Source of the DNA: an uncultured Pelagibacteraceae bacterium
GTDB lineage: Bacteria; Pseudomonadota; Alphaproteobacteria; Pelagibacterales; Pelagibacteraceae
Direction of reading: 5' to 3'
Length of the DNA: 64,000 nt
NCBI GenBank assembly: GCA_902632275.1
Contig: CACPBW010000001.1
Coordinates: forward strand, 76,111-140,110
Shown here in pieces: positions 15,420-23,460 of this stretch. The notes beneath the pieces were generated by a model. That model did no database searches, had not been told where the DNA came from, and saw nothing but the letters and a program-made list of their open reading frames with translations. The position numbers and the translations under genes were made by a program. How positions within the stretch are numbered: the first letter of the stretch is position 1; each line of letters opens with the position of its first letter.

Positions 15420-17063
15420 ATGGAGTTTATCTTTTTTATTTTAACATATTTTCTTTTAACATCTGTTGTAATTGGTTTCGGTTCTTTTTTTGCAAAAAAT
15501 ATATCTACTTATAATAGTAATTCAAATATTGGGTATATAGGATTATATGGAATTTTTTCACTTACATTAATTTCATATGTAACAAATTTATTTATAAAAC
15601 ATGATTACTTACATAATTTTATTATATTATTTATAGGTATATTTTTGTTTATCCAATATATTTTTTCTAATAAAAAATCAAAAAGAAATAAGGACATCAA
15701 ATATTTTTTATTTTTTTTAATTATATCAACACTTTCAATTTTCTATTTCAAGAGTCATGATGATTTTCCATATTATCATTTGAGTTTTATACACAATTTA
15801 ACTTTAAATAAGCTTGAATTTGGACTTGGAAACTTTGATTTGGCGTTTAATCATGTTTCATCATTATTTTTTTTTCATTCATTGTTCAAACTTCCTTTTA
15901 CGGAAGACTATTTTTACTTTTTAGGCCCAGTTTTAATAATGGTTTTTTCCAATATAATACTTGTCAAAAGTATTCTCGAAGATAAAAAAAAATTAAATTT
16001 TATTTTTTTTTTAAAATTATTTACTTTTATATTTATAAATACTTTATTTTATAGGCTAGCAGAGCATGGAACAGATAGATCAGCAATAATTTTGATTTTT
16101 GTCAGTATTATAATAATTTTTGAGATACTTCAAAATAGGAAATTATCACATCAAGCATTTGAAAATTTTTTAATATTTCTCACACTTATAATAAGTTTAA
16201 AGTCGTTTTATGCTATTTATGGTTTATTATTTTTTGGAGTTTATTTTAAATATTTTAAATTATCACAAATTTCCAATTTCTATAAAAATTTTAAAATTAT
16301 AAATATTTCAATTATTTTTGGTATGCTGATATTATTTTATAATATAGCTTATACTGGATGCTTGATATATCCATTGACAGTAACTTGCTTTGAAAATTTT
16401 TATTGGAGCATGGACATCGAAAGAATTGAGTCAGCAGCAGTTTGGTATGAGTTATGGTCAAAGGCAGGTGCCACACCCAATTATAGGGTGGATGATCCAA
16501 TAAATTATATTAAAGGTTTAAATTGGTTAGGTGTATGGATAGATAATTATTTTTTTAATAAAGTATCTGACACAATAGGTGGCATAATACTAACAGTATT
16601 TGTCTTTTTAATTATATTTAAACCAAAAAGGATAAAATTTACTTTTAATTCTAAATATAACATAATCCTATTACTCCTATTTTTTTTATTCATTGAGTGG
16701 TTTTTTTATCATCCTTCACTTCGGTATGGGGGGTACCATTTATTAGCTTTACTGTTTTTCATTCCTTCAGCAATTATTTTAGAAAATCAAAATTATTCTT
16801 ACTCAAAAAACTTTAAAAAAATTAATATTATTTTATTAATAGGTATTACAATATTTTCTGTTAGAAATATTGATAGAATCATTGATGAAAATAAAATTTA
16901 TAATTACAACCCTATAAAATCACCTAGATATAATATTAATAAAAAAGATTATTATTTAAAAATAAAAAAAGAAGAAATTCTTCAAAAAACTAATCAATGT
17001 AAAAATGAATTTAAAAAAGATAGTAATTGTAAAATAGTTAATTCTTATAGAATATTTTATTAG
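15420..17063 (+). CDS. Polytopic membrane protein, possibly GT-C-type glycosyltransferase
   Basis: A 547-residue protein with about twelve hydrophobic segments and a short soluble C-terminus containing several Cys. After the third helix comes KSHDDFPYYH (about residue 111), an acidic first-loop motif like that of GT-C transferases, and later GLNWLGVWIDNYF. The architecture resembles the LIC_10190-type or PMT-like membrane proteins that use lipid-linked sugars. Nearby tRNA-Val and a GT4 glycosyltransferase fit an envelope-glycan context. The function is inferred only. Confidence 0.55.
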   Translation: MEFIFFILTYFLLTSVVIGFGSFFAKNISTYNSNSNIGYIGLYGIFSLTLISYVTNLFIKHDYLHNFIILFIGIFLFIQYIFSNKKSKRNKDIKYFLFFLIISTLSIFYFKSHDDFPYYHLSFIHNLTLNKLEFGLGNFDLAFNHVSSLFFFHSLFKLPFTEDYFYFLGPVLIMVFSNIILVKSILEDKKKLNFIFFLKLFTFIFINTLFYRLAEHGTDRSAIILIFVSIIIIFEILQNRKLSHQAFENFLIFLTLIISLKSFYAIYGLLFFGVYFKYFKLSQISNFYKNFKIINISIIFGMLILFYNIAYTGCLIYPLTVTCFENFYWSMDIERIESAAVWYELWSKAGATPNYRVDDPINYIKGLNWLGVWIDNYFFNKVSDTIGGIILTVFVFLIIFKPKRIKFTFNSKYNIILLLLFFLFIEWFFYHPSLRYGGYHLLALLFFIPSAIILENQNYSYSKNFKKINIILLIGITIFSVRNIDRIIDENKIYNYNPIKSPRYNINKKDYYLKIKKEEILQKTNQCKNEFKKDSNCKIVNSYRIFY

Positions 17064-17094
17064 AATAAATAGAATGTCAAAATCAAATTTTATA

Positions 17095-17169
17095 GGGACT
17101 GTAGCTCAATAGTAGAGTACCTCGTTGACATCGAGGGGGTAGTAGGAGCGTAACCTACCAGTCCCACCA
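17095..17169 (+). tRNA. tRNA-Val(GAC) with unusual D and T loops
   Basis: 75 bases including CCA. Acceptor GGGACTG/CAGTCCC, anticodon arm CCTCG-TTGACAT-CGAGG and T stem GTAGG/CCTAC are fully paired. The D loop is AATAGTA (one G instead of GG) and the T loop is AGCGTAA instead of TTCRANY. Perfect stems and encoded CCA argue for a functional tRNA, while the elbow contacts are altered. Confidence 0.9.
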
Positions 17170-17210
17170 TTTTGACAAAATTATTAGTTATAAAATATAT
17201 AAATTTAAAA

Positions 17211-18308
17211 ATGATTAAGAAAAATTTAATAATCTTCATTCCATCTATTGAGCAGGGTGGTGTTGAAAAAAATTTATTTTTAATATCAAACTTTCTTGCA
17301 ACAAAAATAAATAAGGTCAAATTAATTACAGCAAGCAAAGATCACAAACATTTTAAAAAAATAAATATATTAGGACCAAAATCAAAAATTTGGTCAAATA
17401 CTAGTAGATACTCAAAATACTTTATATGTTTAGTTATACTTTTTAAATTATTTTTAAAAAGTAAAAATTATGTAGTATTCGCATTTCAGGCTAACTTATA
17501 CTGTATTATTATATGTAAGCTATTCGGTATAAAAATAATAGTAAGATCAAACACATCTTCTATTGGATGGTCGCAAAACTTTATTAAAAAATTCTTTTAC
17601 AAAAAAATTTTGATGATTGCTGACCAGGTAATTGTAAATAGTAATGATTTTAAAAAAGAATTAAAAAAATCTTTTTCAATCAATGCTAAATGTATTTATA
17701 ACCCTTTAAATAAAAACGAGATAATTAAAAGATCAAAAGAAAAGCTAAAATTTAATTTTCTAAAAACAAGTTCAATTAAAATTATTAATATAGCAAGACT
17801 TACAGACCAAAAAGATCATTTGACTTTACTTAATGCTATGAGGAAAATTAAGGAAAAAATTAAATTTCGTTTGGTGTTAATTGGCACAGGCCCAAATAGA
17901 AATTTAATAGAAAATTATATTTTAAAATATAATTTAAAAAAAAATATTAAAATATTAAATTATCAAAAAAATCCATTTAAATATATTAGAAATTCTGATA
18001 TTTTTATATTAACATCAAAATTCGAGGGTCTTCCAAATGTACTTCTTGAAGCAGCTGTGTTAAAAAAGTTTATTATTTCAACGAATTGCCCCACAGGACC
18101 AAGAGAAATATTATCAAATGGCAAAGGTGGAGAATTAGTTAAAATAGGTAACTTCAAGTCAATTTCAGAAAAAATAATTTCTTACAGTAAAAATAAAAAT
18201 AAATTTATTAAAAAAATTAATTATAATTTTAAATCACTTAAAAAGTTTGATTATTATATGAATTTAAATCAGTATTTACTTGTTGTTGAAAAATATTTAA
18301 AAAGTTAA
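17211..18308 (+). CDS. Glycosyltransferase family 4
   Basis: A 365-residue GT-B enzyme starting at the ATG at 17211 (MIKKNLIIFIPSIEQGGVEKNL); longer starts would run into tRNA-Val. The N-terminal acceptor domain has the SIEQGGVEK loop. The C-terminal nucleotide-sugar domain has RLTDQKDH, LIGTGPNRN, and the EX7E motif in FEGLPNVLLEAAVL, followed by TNCPTGPREIL. It is probably used in surface glycan or glycolipid assembly; donor and acceptor are unknown. Confidence 0.9.
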   Translation: MIKKNLIIFIPSIEQGGVEKNLFLISNFLATKINKVKLITASKDHKHFKKINILGPKSKIWSNTSRYSKYFICLVILFKLFLKSKNYVVFAFQANLYCIIICKLFGIKIIVRSNTSSIGWSQNFIKKFFYKKILMIADQVIVNSNDFKKELKKSFSINAKCIYNPLNKNEIIKRSKEKLKFNFLKTSSIKIINIARLTDQKDHLTLLNAMRKIKEKIKFRLVLIGTGPNRNLIENYILKYNLKKNIKILNYQKNPFKYIRNSDIFILTSKFEGLPNVLLEAAVLKKFIISTNCPTGPREILSNGKGGELVKIGNFKSISEKIISYSKNKNKFIKKINYNFKSLKKFDYYMNLNQYLLVVEKYLKS

Positions 18309-18314
18309 ATTTAT

Positions 18315-18363
18315 TGGTGCCCCCGCACGGACTCGAACCGCGGACCTATTGATTACAAATCAA
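18315..18363 (-). repeat. tRNA-Thr 3' fragment (far end of islet 2)
   Basis: 49 bases identical to 19812-19860: the anticodon arm, T arm, acceptor 3' strand and CCA of tRNA-Thr on the minus strand. Identity stops exactly where the 5' side of the anticodon stem would continue. It has no D arm or 5' acceptor strand, so it is an attachment-site copy, not a gene. Confidence 0.92.
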
Positions 18364-18416
18364 GAATCTAAACTCAAAAAGACAAACACTATCAACGTTA
18401 ATTGAAAGTTATTACA

Positions 18417-18443
18417 AATCTGTACACACTATAGTCACAATGA
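18417..18443 (+). repeat. Repeat S1 (paired with S2)
   Basis: It contains CACACTATAGTCACA and matches 19724-19750 at 24 of 27 bases in direct orientation. It lies 54 bases inside the left tRNA-Thr fragment and 13 bases before the first cargo gene. Confidence 0.75.
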
Positions 18444-18455
18444 TAAAGTTTTCTT

Positions 18456-18932
18456 ATGAAAGATTTTGATATCAAGTCTTTAACTGACCAAGAAGTTATT
18501 TCTTTGTATCCAAAAACTTTGCAAGAATTAAAAAATAGAAAAATAATAAGAACAAATAATTTAGTTGGAGATTTAGGAGAGTATTGGTGTATTAAAAAAT
18601 ATAATGAGATTGCGGGACTACCTAAACTTCAAGATGCTCCGGAGAGCACAAAAAATATTGATGCAATCAGCGTTAAAGGCGAAAGATATGCAATTAAATC
18701 TACATCAGGATCAGGGACAAGTACTTTTGCAAGTATTCCTATAAATGATGACACAAAACCACTTTTTGAATATGTAGTTTTAGTTCTTTTTGATAAAGCA
18801 TATGTTTTAAAAGAAATTTATGAATTAAATTGGGAACAATTTTTGAAATTTAGAAGAATGAAGCCACCAGAAAATAAGTGGAATATTAGAATAACAAAAA
18901 AATTAAAAGAAGAAGCCAAAAGAATATTTTAA
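18456..18932 (+). CDS. Putative PD-(D/E)XK-like nuclease-fold protein
   Basis: A 158-residue protein. An early Glu in LVGDLGEYWCIKKY (about residue 42), then NIDAIS (Asp, about residue 70) and RYAIKSTS (Lys, about residue 80), give the E...D...xxK spacing of restriction-endonuclease-like folds, similar to DUF6998-type proteins. The usual second acidic residue before the Lys is replaced by Ile (AIK), so activity is uncertain. As islet cargo it may be a defence or DNA-processing gene, which is inference. Confidence 0.55.
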   Translation: MKDFDIKSLTDQEVISLYPKTLQELKNRKIIRTNNLVGDLGEYWCIKKYNEIAGLPKLQDAPESTKNIDAISVKGERYAIKSTSGSGTSTFASIPINDDTKPLFEYVVLVLFDKAYVLKEIYELNWEQFLKFRRMKPPENKWNIRITKKLKEEAKRIF

Positions 18933-18933
18933 A

Positions 18934-19170
18934 ATGAAAAAACTTTTAGCGATCGTGGTTCTGGGCTTGTTCTTAACTAGCAAAGCTTTGGCTTGTGGTG
19001 GAGACTTTTATACTGGCTTATTTGATTTTTCAAAAGAACATAAGATATGTGGAAAGTATGCAAGATCTTTGGATGGAGATAGCTTTCAAAAAAATGATGC
19101 ATACTGTGACTGCAGAGAAAGGTTAGATAATAAAAAAAAATACGGTATTGAAAAAATTTTTGATGATTAA
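18934..19170 (+). CDS. Small exported Cys-containing protein
   Basis: A 78-residue protein with a clear signal peptide (MKKLLAIVVLGLFLTSKALA) and a short mature part with four Cys (ACGGDF, KICGKY, AYCDCRE). No family is recognised. It starts 1 base after the nuclease-like gene. Its first 39 bases match those of the next gene at 35 of 39 positions, although the mature proteins are unrelated. Confidence 0.65.
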   Translation: MKKLLAIVVLGLFLTSKALACGGDFYTGLFDFSKEHKICGKYARSLDGDSFQKNDAYCDCRERLDNKKKYGIEKIFDD

Positions 19171-19171
19171 T

Positions 19172-19693
19172 ATGAAAAAACTTTTAGGGATCGTGGTTCT
19201 AGGTTTGTTGATAAATTCCTGTTCAGATTTAAAAAATAAATCAGCTTTAGAAAATTGTGCAACTAAAACTTATTTAGAAGATGGTGAGGGAATGAGAGCT
19301 AATAAATATTATTATACAGAAAATGACTGGGTGATACTTAGTGACAAAAAATTTTTAGAAAAAACAAAAAAAATGGTACAAGAACTACCCAATATAATCC
19401 CTGAATCAAAATATTATAAAAAAATAGAAGGTATCCACTCAAAATCTTTTGATGAAAAAGTTAAAATTCTACATCAAAATTATGTACAAATTAAAAATTA
19501 TTCAAAGAACCCTTTTTTTATAATCAATACGATGCCATATATGTTAGAAAGAAGTGATCTTTTAAAAAAAAAAATTCCAAAATTATCTTTAAAAAAGAAG
19601 AGAAACCTGATTGGATTTATAGAGTTTTATCAAAACTGTGAAAGAGCAAGTATAAGAAATCCTGAAACATTTAAATTAAAATACGTAGATTAA
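19172..19693 (+). CDS. Lipoprotein of unknown function
   Basis: I start at the ATG at 19172 (MKKLLGIVVLG), giving 173 residues; a longer frame from 19148 would overlap the preceding gene. The signal ends in a lipobox (LLINSC), so the protein is probably lipid-anchored. The mature part is Lys/Asn-rich with two more Cys (ENCATKTY, YQNCERA). No family is recognised. It starts 1 base after the preceding stop. Confidence 0.65.
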   Translation: MKKLLGIVVLGLLINSCSDLKNKSALENCATKTYLEDGEGMRANKYYYTENDWVILSDKKFLEKTKKMVQELPNIIPESKYYKKIEGIHSKSFDEKVKILHQNYVQIKNYSKNPFFIINTMPYMLERSDLLKKKIPKLSLKKKRNLIGFIEFYQNCERASIRNPETFKLKYVD

Positions 19694-19723
19694 AAAGACT
19701 AAAAGAATACTTGATTAATACAC

Positions 19724-19750
19724 AATCTGTTCACACTATAGTCACACTCA
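19724..19750 (+). repeat. Repeat S2 (paired with S1)
   Basis: A direct copy of S1 containing CACACTATAGTCACA, 61 bases from the intact tRNA-Thr 3' end. Together S1 and S2 enclose all cargo of islet 2. Confidence 0.75.
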
Positions 19751-19811
19751 CTAGAGAAATTTGAATGATATTAAAATTATAAAAAAAATTAACGTTGATT
19801 TTATTGATTGA

Positions 19812-19887
19812 TGGTGCCCCCGCACGGACTCGAACCGCGGACCTATTGATTACAAATCAATTGCTCTACCAGCTGAGCTACAAGGGC
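19812..19887 (-). tRNA. tRNA-Thr(UGU)
   Basis: 76 bases including CCA on the minus strand. Acceptor GCCCTTG pairs with CGGGGGC (two G-U pairs), the D loop has AGCTGGTA, the anticodon loop TTTGTAA reads TGT, and the T loop is TTCGAGT. It is the intact attachment copy for islet 2. Confidence 0.96.
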
Positions 19888-19919
19888 ATACTGAGTTTTT
19901 AATATTATTTAAAATATTA

Positions 19920-20660
19920 TCAAGTTATTTTTTTAGAATTTATATGGTGAAATACAATTGCAGCACTATTTGAAACATTTAAACTTTCAACATTTTTATC
20001 AATTTTTATTTTAACTAAAAAATCAGTATATTTTTTTGTATGAACTTTAATACCATAACCCTCAGAGCCAAATAGTAATATTTTATTTCCTGTCCATTCG
20101 ATTTCTGTAAAATCTTTTTGCGAATTTGAATCAAATCCATATATCCAAAAATTATTTTCTCTTAAATATTTTAAGGTTGTATTAATATTTGGTACTTCAA
20201 AAATATTAATATTTTCAATCGTTCCACTGGCTGATTTATACATAAGTTTACTTTCAGAAGGAAATGACCTTTCTTTTATAATTATTCCATCAACTTTAAA
20301 TGAAGCTGCACTTCTGATAATAGATCCAATATTTCTTGGGTCTGTAATTTCATCTAAACATGCAAATGTTAAATTTGTCTTATCTTTTATGTAATCTTTT
20401 AACTCTATTTTTTCTAGTTGTTCTATCTCTGCTACAAAACCTTGATGTTGAATACCCTCATTTCTTGTATATTTATCCAATTCCTTTTTAGTTTTAAAAA
20501 AAATTTTCTGATTTTTTAAAAGATTAATTCTTGGACTGACCCTATGTATAGTTTTTTTACTTTCCTCAGTCAAAAAAAGTCGTAAAACTTTTCTATTAGG
20601 ATTTTTTAGCGCCTCAATGACTGCATGCTTGCCAATTATAAAAAAAGACGATTTTGACAT
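19920..20660 (-). CDS. rlmB: TrmH/SpoU-family 23S rRNA 2'-O-ribose methyltransferase (RlmB-like)
   Basis: A 246-residue SPOUT methyltransferase with an N-terminal substrate-binding domain (IIGKHAVIEALKN) and three SpoU motifs: DEITDPRNIGSIIRSAASF (about 112-130), LLFGSEGYGI (about 193-202) and VESLNVSNSAAIVFH (about 224-238). RlmB modifies G2251 of 23S rRNA with SAM as donor. RlmB versus a TrmH-like paralogue cannot be fully settled from sequence alone. Confidence 0.85.
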   Translation of the reverse strand: MSKSSFFIIGKHAVIEALKNPNRKVLRLFLTEESKKTIHRVSPRINLLKNQKIFFKTKKELDKYTRNEGIQHQGFVAEIEQLEKIELKDYIKDKTNLTFACLDEITDPRNIGSIIRSAASFKVDGIIIKERSFPSESKLMYKSASGTIENINIFEVPNINTTLKYLRENNFWIYGFDSNSQKDFTEIEWTGNKILLFGSEGYGIKVHTKKYTDFLVKIKIDKNVESLNVSNSAAIVFHHINSKKIT

Positions 20661-20713
20661 AAAATTTAGCCCTTTATATCTAATTTTTTGCTAATTTCCC
20701 TCAATTTCTATTA

Positions 20714-20741
20714 TTGCATTTACGTTATAAAAATATATAAA
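20714..20741 (+). promoter_or_regulatory. Promoter of the tRNA-Tyr/Gly-tuf-rpoBC cluster
   Basis: TTGCAT (20714-20719), a 16-base spacer and TATAAA (20736-20741) form a sigma70-like promoter about 50 bases before tRNA-Tyr. It is the only good candidate ahead of this gene run. Confidence 0.6.
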
Positions 20742-20770
20742 ACGCATGTTGTTTAAGCTTTATTGAACAA

Positions 20771-20784
20771 GGGGACGCTTCCCC
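20771..20784 (+). other. GC-rich hairpin before tRNA-Tyr
   Basis: GGGGA-CGCT-TCCCC forms a 5-bp stem 9 bases upstream of tRNA-Tyr, in the predicted leader. It may guide precursor processing; no evidence beyond the pairing. Confidence 0.4.
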
Positions 20785-20793
20785 AACTTAAAA

Positions 20794-20879
<86 letters not shown>

Positions 20880-20918
20880 TTCATAAAGTATTAAAGACTT
20901 GGAGTGTAACTTGGTTAT

Positions 20919-20992
20919 GCGGGTGTAGTTCAATGGTAGAACGCTAGCCTTCCAAGCTGGATGTAAGGGTTCGATTCCCTTTACCCGCTCCA
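20919..20992 (+). tRNA. tRNA-Gly(UCC)
   Basis: 74 bases including CCA. Acceptor GCGGGTG pairs with TACCCGC, the anticodon loop CTTCCAA reads TCC, and the T loop is TTCGATT. It lies 33 bases before tuf. Confidence 0.96.
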
Positions 20993-21025
20993 AAAACTAT
21001 AAATTATTATGAGGTAAAAAAAGTA

Positions 21026-22216
21026 ATGTCGAAAGAAAAATTTAATAGAAGTAAACCACATTGCAATATTGGAACTATTGGACATGTGGACCACGGAAAA
21101 ACAACTCTTACAGCAGCAATTACAAAAGTTCTTGCTGAGGCTGGCGGAGCTCAATTTGTAGCGTATGATCAAATTGATAAAGCACCAGAAGAAAAAGAAA
21201 GAGGAATAACTATTTCTACCGCACACGTAGAATATGAAACAGACAAAAGACATTACGCACACGTTGATTGCCCAGGCCACGCAGACTACGTAAAAAATAT
21301 GATAACTGGTGCAGCACAAATGGATGGAGCTATATTAGTTGTAAATGCTGCCGATGGACCTATGCCACAAACAAGAGAACACATACTTCTTGCGAGACAA
21401 GTTGGTGTACCTGCTATTGTAGTTTTTTTAAATAAAGTTGATCAGGTTAAAGATAAAGAATTAATAGAGCTTGTTGAAGAAGAAATAAAAGAGCTATTAA
21501 CTTCTTATAAATTCCCTGGAGATAAAACTCCAATCATTAAAGGTTCGGCATTAGCTGCAGTCGAGGGTAAAGATGAAGAAATCGGAAAAAAAGCTATCAT
21601 GGAATTAATGAAAGCCGTTGATGAACATATACCTCAACCTGATAGACCAAAGGATAAACCTTTTTTGATGCCTGTTGAGGATGTTTTTTCAATTTCTGGA
21701 AGAGGAACAGTTGTAACTGGAAGAGTAGAACAAGGTGTTGTTAAAACTGGTGAAGAAATTGAAATAGTAGGAATAAGAGAAACAAAAAAATCAGTTTGCA
21801 CAGGAGTAGAAATGTTTAGAAAAATATTGGATACCGGTGAAGCTGGTGACAACATAGGAGCTCTTCTAAGAGGCGTTGAAAGAACAGATGTTGAAAGAGG
21901 TCAAGTTTTAGCTAAACCAGGATCTGTTACTCCACATACTGAATTTGAGGCACAAGCATATGTTCTTAAAAAAGAAGAAGGTGGAAGACATACACCTTTC
22001 TTCACAAAATATAGACCTCAATTTTATTTTAGAACAACAGATGTAACAGGTGAGGTGGAACTTCCATCAGGAACAGAAATGGTTATGCCTGGAGATGATG
22101 CTAAATTTAAAGTGAAATTAATTACACCTATTGCAATGAGTGAAAAATTAAATTTTGCCATTAGAGAAGGTGGTAGAACAGTAGGAGCTGGAGTAGTAAC
22201 AAAAATTATTAAATAA
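21026..22216 (+). CDS. tuf: Elongation factor Tu
   Basis: A 396-residue GTPase that brings aminoacyl-tRNA to the ribosomal A site. Motifs: [10 protein letters not shown] (P-loop, about residue 18), RGITI (switch I), DCPGH (about residue 80), NKVD (about 135) and domains II-III ending in [16 protein letters not shown] ribosome site lies about 10 bases before ATG. It is placed between tRNA-Gly and tRNA-Trp; the usual second copy after fusA is absent here. Confidence 0.99.
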   Translation: MSKEKFNRSKPHCNIGTIGHVDHGKTTLTAAITKVLAEAGGAQFVAYDQIDKAPEEKERGITISTAHVEYETDKRHYAHVDCPGHADYVKNMITGAAQMDGAILVVNAADGPMPQTREHILLARQVGVPAIVVFLNKVDQVKDKELIELVEEEIKELLTSYKFPGDKTPIIKGSALAAVEGKDEEIGKKAIMELMKAVDEHIPQPDRPKDKPFLMPVEDVFSISGRGTVVTGRVEQGVVKTGEEIEIVGIRETKKSVCTGVEMFRKILDTGEAGDNIGALLRGVERTDVERGQVLAKPGSVTPHTEFEAQAYVLKKEEGGRHTPFFTKYRPQFYFRTTDVTGEVELPSGTEMVMPGDDAKFKVKLITPIAMSEKLNFAIREGGRTVGAGVVTKIIK

Positions 22217-22225
22217 GCTACCAAT

Positions 22226-22301
22226 AGGAGTGTAGCTCAATTGGTAGAGCGCCGGTCTCCAAAACCGGAGGTTGGGGGTTCGATTCCCTCCGCTCCTGCC
22301 A
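22226..22301 (+). tRNA. tRNA-Trp(CCA)
   Basis: 76 bases including CCA. Acceptor AGGAGTG pairs with CGCTCCT, the anticodon arm CCGGT-CTCCAAA-ACCGG reads CCA, and the T loop is TTCGATT. Classic position between tuf and secE. Confidence 0.97.
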
Positions 22302-22310
22302 AAATGAATT

Positions 22311-22502
22311 ATGAAAAACCCATTAAAATTTATACAGGAAGTAAAACAAGAAGCTTTCAGAGTCACTTGGCCCACTGGGAAAGAAACAGTTCAAGGCAGT
22401 CTGATGGTAGTAGCTATGGCTATCATTGCTGCAATATTTTTTCTTTTAGTTGATCAAATTTTTAAATCTTTATTAGATATAATTTTAAAGGTAAGTTTGT
22501 AA
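22311..22502 (+). CDS. secE: Preprotein translocase subunit SecE
   Basis: 63 residues: a short amphipathic helix with the conserved RVTWPT motif (about 17-22) and one membrane helix (about 31-52). It clamps SecY in the SecYEG channel. The stop overlaps the nusG start (TAATG), as usual for this pair. Confidence 0.97.
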   Translation: MKNPLKFIQEVKQEAFRVTWPTGKETVQGSLMVVAMAIIAAIFFLLVDQIFKSLLDIILKVSL

Positions 22503-23032
22503 TGAAAAATTGGTATATTGTTCAATCACACTCAAGTTTTGAAAATAAAGTAGCTCAGAATATTAAAGATGAGGCTGAAAAGGCTAAAATTTCCGAAAAA
22601 TTTGAGGAAATTGTTGTACCAACTCAAGATGTAACAGAAGTTAAAAGAGGCAAACGAGTTCAAAGAAAAAAAAAATATTTCCCTGGATATATTTTAATAA
22701 AAAGTGAAATGGATGATAATATTTATCATATGATTAAAGGAATTAAAAAAGTCAGTGGATTTTTAGGTGCCAAAGGTATCCCATCACCCGTATCAGATAA
22801 GGAAATTGAAAAGATACTGGGTCAAATCAAAGACGGTATAACTCAAGCGCAAACCGGAATTGAATATTCTGTTGGAGAAAAGGTTCAAGTAATTGACGGG
22901 CCTTTTGCATCTTTTAATGGTTTGGTAGAGGATGTTGATGAAGATAAATCAAAGTTAAAAGTTTCTGTTTTAATTTTTGGTCGACCAACACCTGTTGAGT
23001 TAGAATATAATCAAGTTGAAAAGGTTAGCTAA
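22502..23032 (+). CDS. nusG: Transcription elongation/antitermination factor NusG
   Basis: 176 residues with an NGN domain ([30 protein letters not shown]) and a C-terminal KOW domain ([22 protein letters not shown]). It couples RNA polymerase to ribosomes and to Rho. The stop overlaps the rplK ATG. Confidence 0.98.
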   Translation: MKNWYIVQSHSSFENKVAQNIKDEAEKAKISEKFEEIVVPTQDVTEVKRGKRVQRKKKYFPGYILIKSEMDDNIYHMIKGIKKVSGFLGAKGIPSPVSDKEIEKILGQIKDGITQAQTGIEYSVGEKVQVIDGPFASFNGLVEDVDEDKSKLKVSVLIFGRPTPVELEYNQVEKVS

Positions 23033-23460
23033 TGGCAAAAAAAGAAATTAGTGGATATGTAAAATTACAAATTAAAGGCGGTCAAGCAAATCCAGCTCCA
23101 CCAGTAGGTCCAGCACTAGGTCAAAGAGGTATTAACATAATGGAATTTTGCAAAGCATTTAATGAAAAGACCAAAGACTTTATGGGTAAACCTGTCCCTG
23201 TTGTGATAACAGTTTATAAAGATAAAAAATTTGATTTCATCATCAAATCCCCACCAGCATCTCATTTTATTAAAGAGGCTGCAAAACTTAAAGGTGGATC
23301 TCAAGAACCAGGTAGAAATATTGTTGCATCTATTACCAAAAAACAGGCAGAGGAGATTGCAAAAAAAAAGATGAAAGATTTAAACGCTCATGATTTAGAT
23401 CAAGCAACAAAAATAATAATGGGATCAGCAAGATCAATGGGTATCGAGGTAAAAGAATAA
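23032..23460 (+). CDS. rplK: Ribosomal protein L11
   Basis: 142 residues with the [22 protein letters not shown] block of the N-terminal domain and an rRNA-binding C-terminal domain ([12 protein letters not shown]). It forms the GTPase-associated centre with L10 and L7/L12. The stop overlaps the rplA start (TAATG). Confidence 0.98.
   Translation: MAKKEISGYVKLQIKGGQANPAPPVGPALGQRGINIMEFCKAFNEKTKDFMGKPVPVVITVYKDKKFDFIIKSPPASHFIKEAAKLKGGSQEPGRNIVASITKKQAEEIAKKKMKDLNAHDLDQATKIIMGSARSMGIEVKE

Larger units (their letters stand above)
18315..19860 (-). mobile_element. Islet 2: integrase-less element at tRNA-Thr(UGU)
   Basis: About 1.5 kb lies between the intact tRNA-Thr and a 49-base copy of its 3' half. 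This is the classic product of recombination into a tRNA 3' end. Cargo is a putative PD-(D/E)XK-like protein, a small Cys-containing exported protein and a lipoprotein. No integrase is present. An inner repeat pair (18417-18443 and 19724-19750) mirrors the R1/R2 pair of islet 1. Confidence 0.7.

Noticed and set aside
17090-17338. Minus-strand frame with VGLVGYAPTTPSMSTRYS
   Set aside because: A well-known type of false protein read from the antisense strand of a tRNA gene, here tRNA-Val, running into the GT4 gene.
18315-18363. A second tRNA-Thr gene
   Set aside because: Only the 3' 49 bases are present, without D arm and 5' acceptor strand.
22148-22375. Minus-strand frame with GRSGGNRTPNLRFWRPALYQ
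   Set aside because: Antisense of tRNA-Trp extended into tuf and secE.
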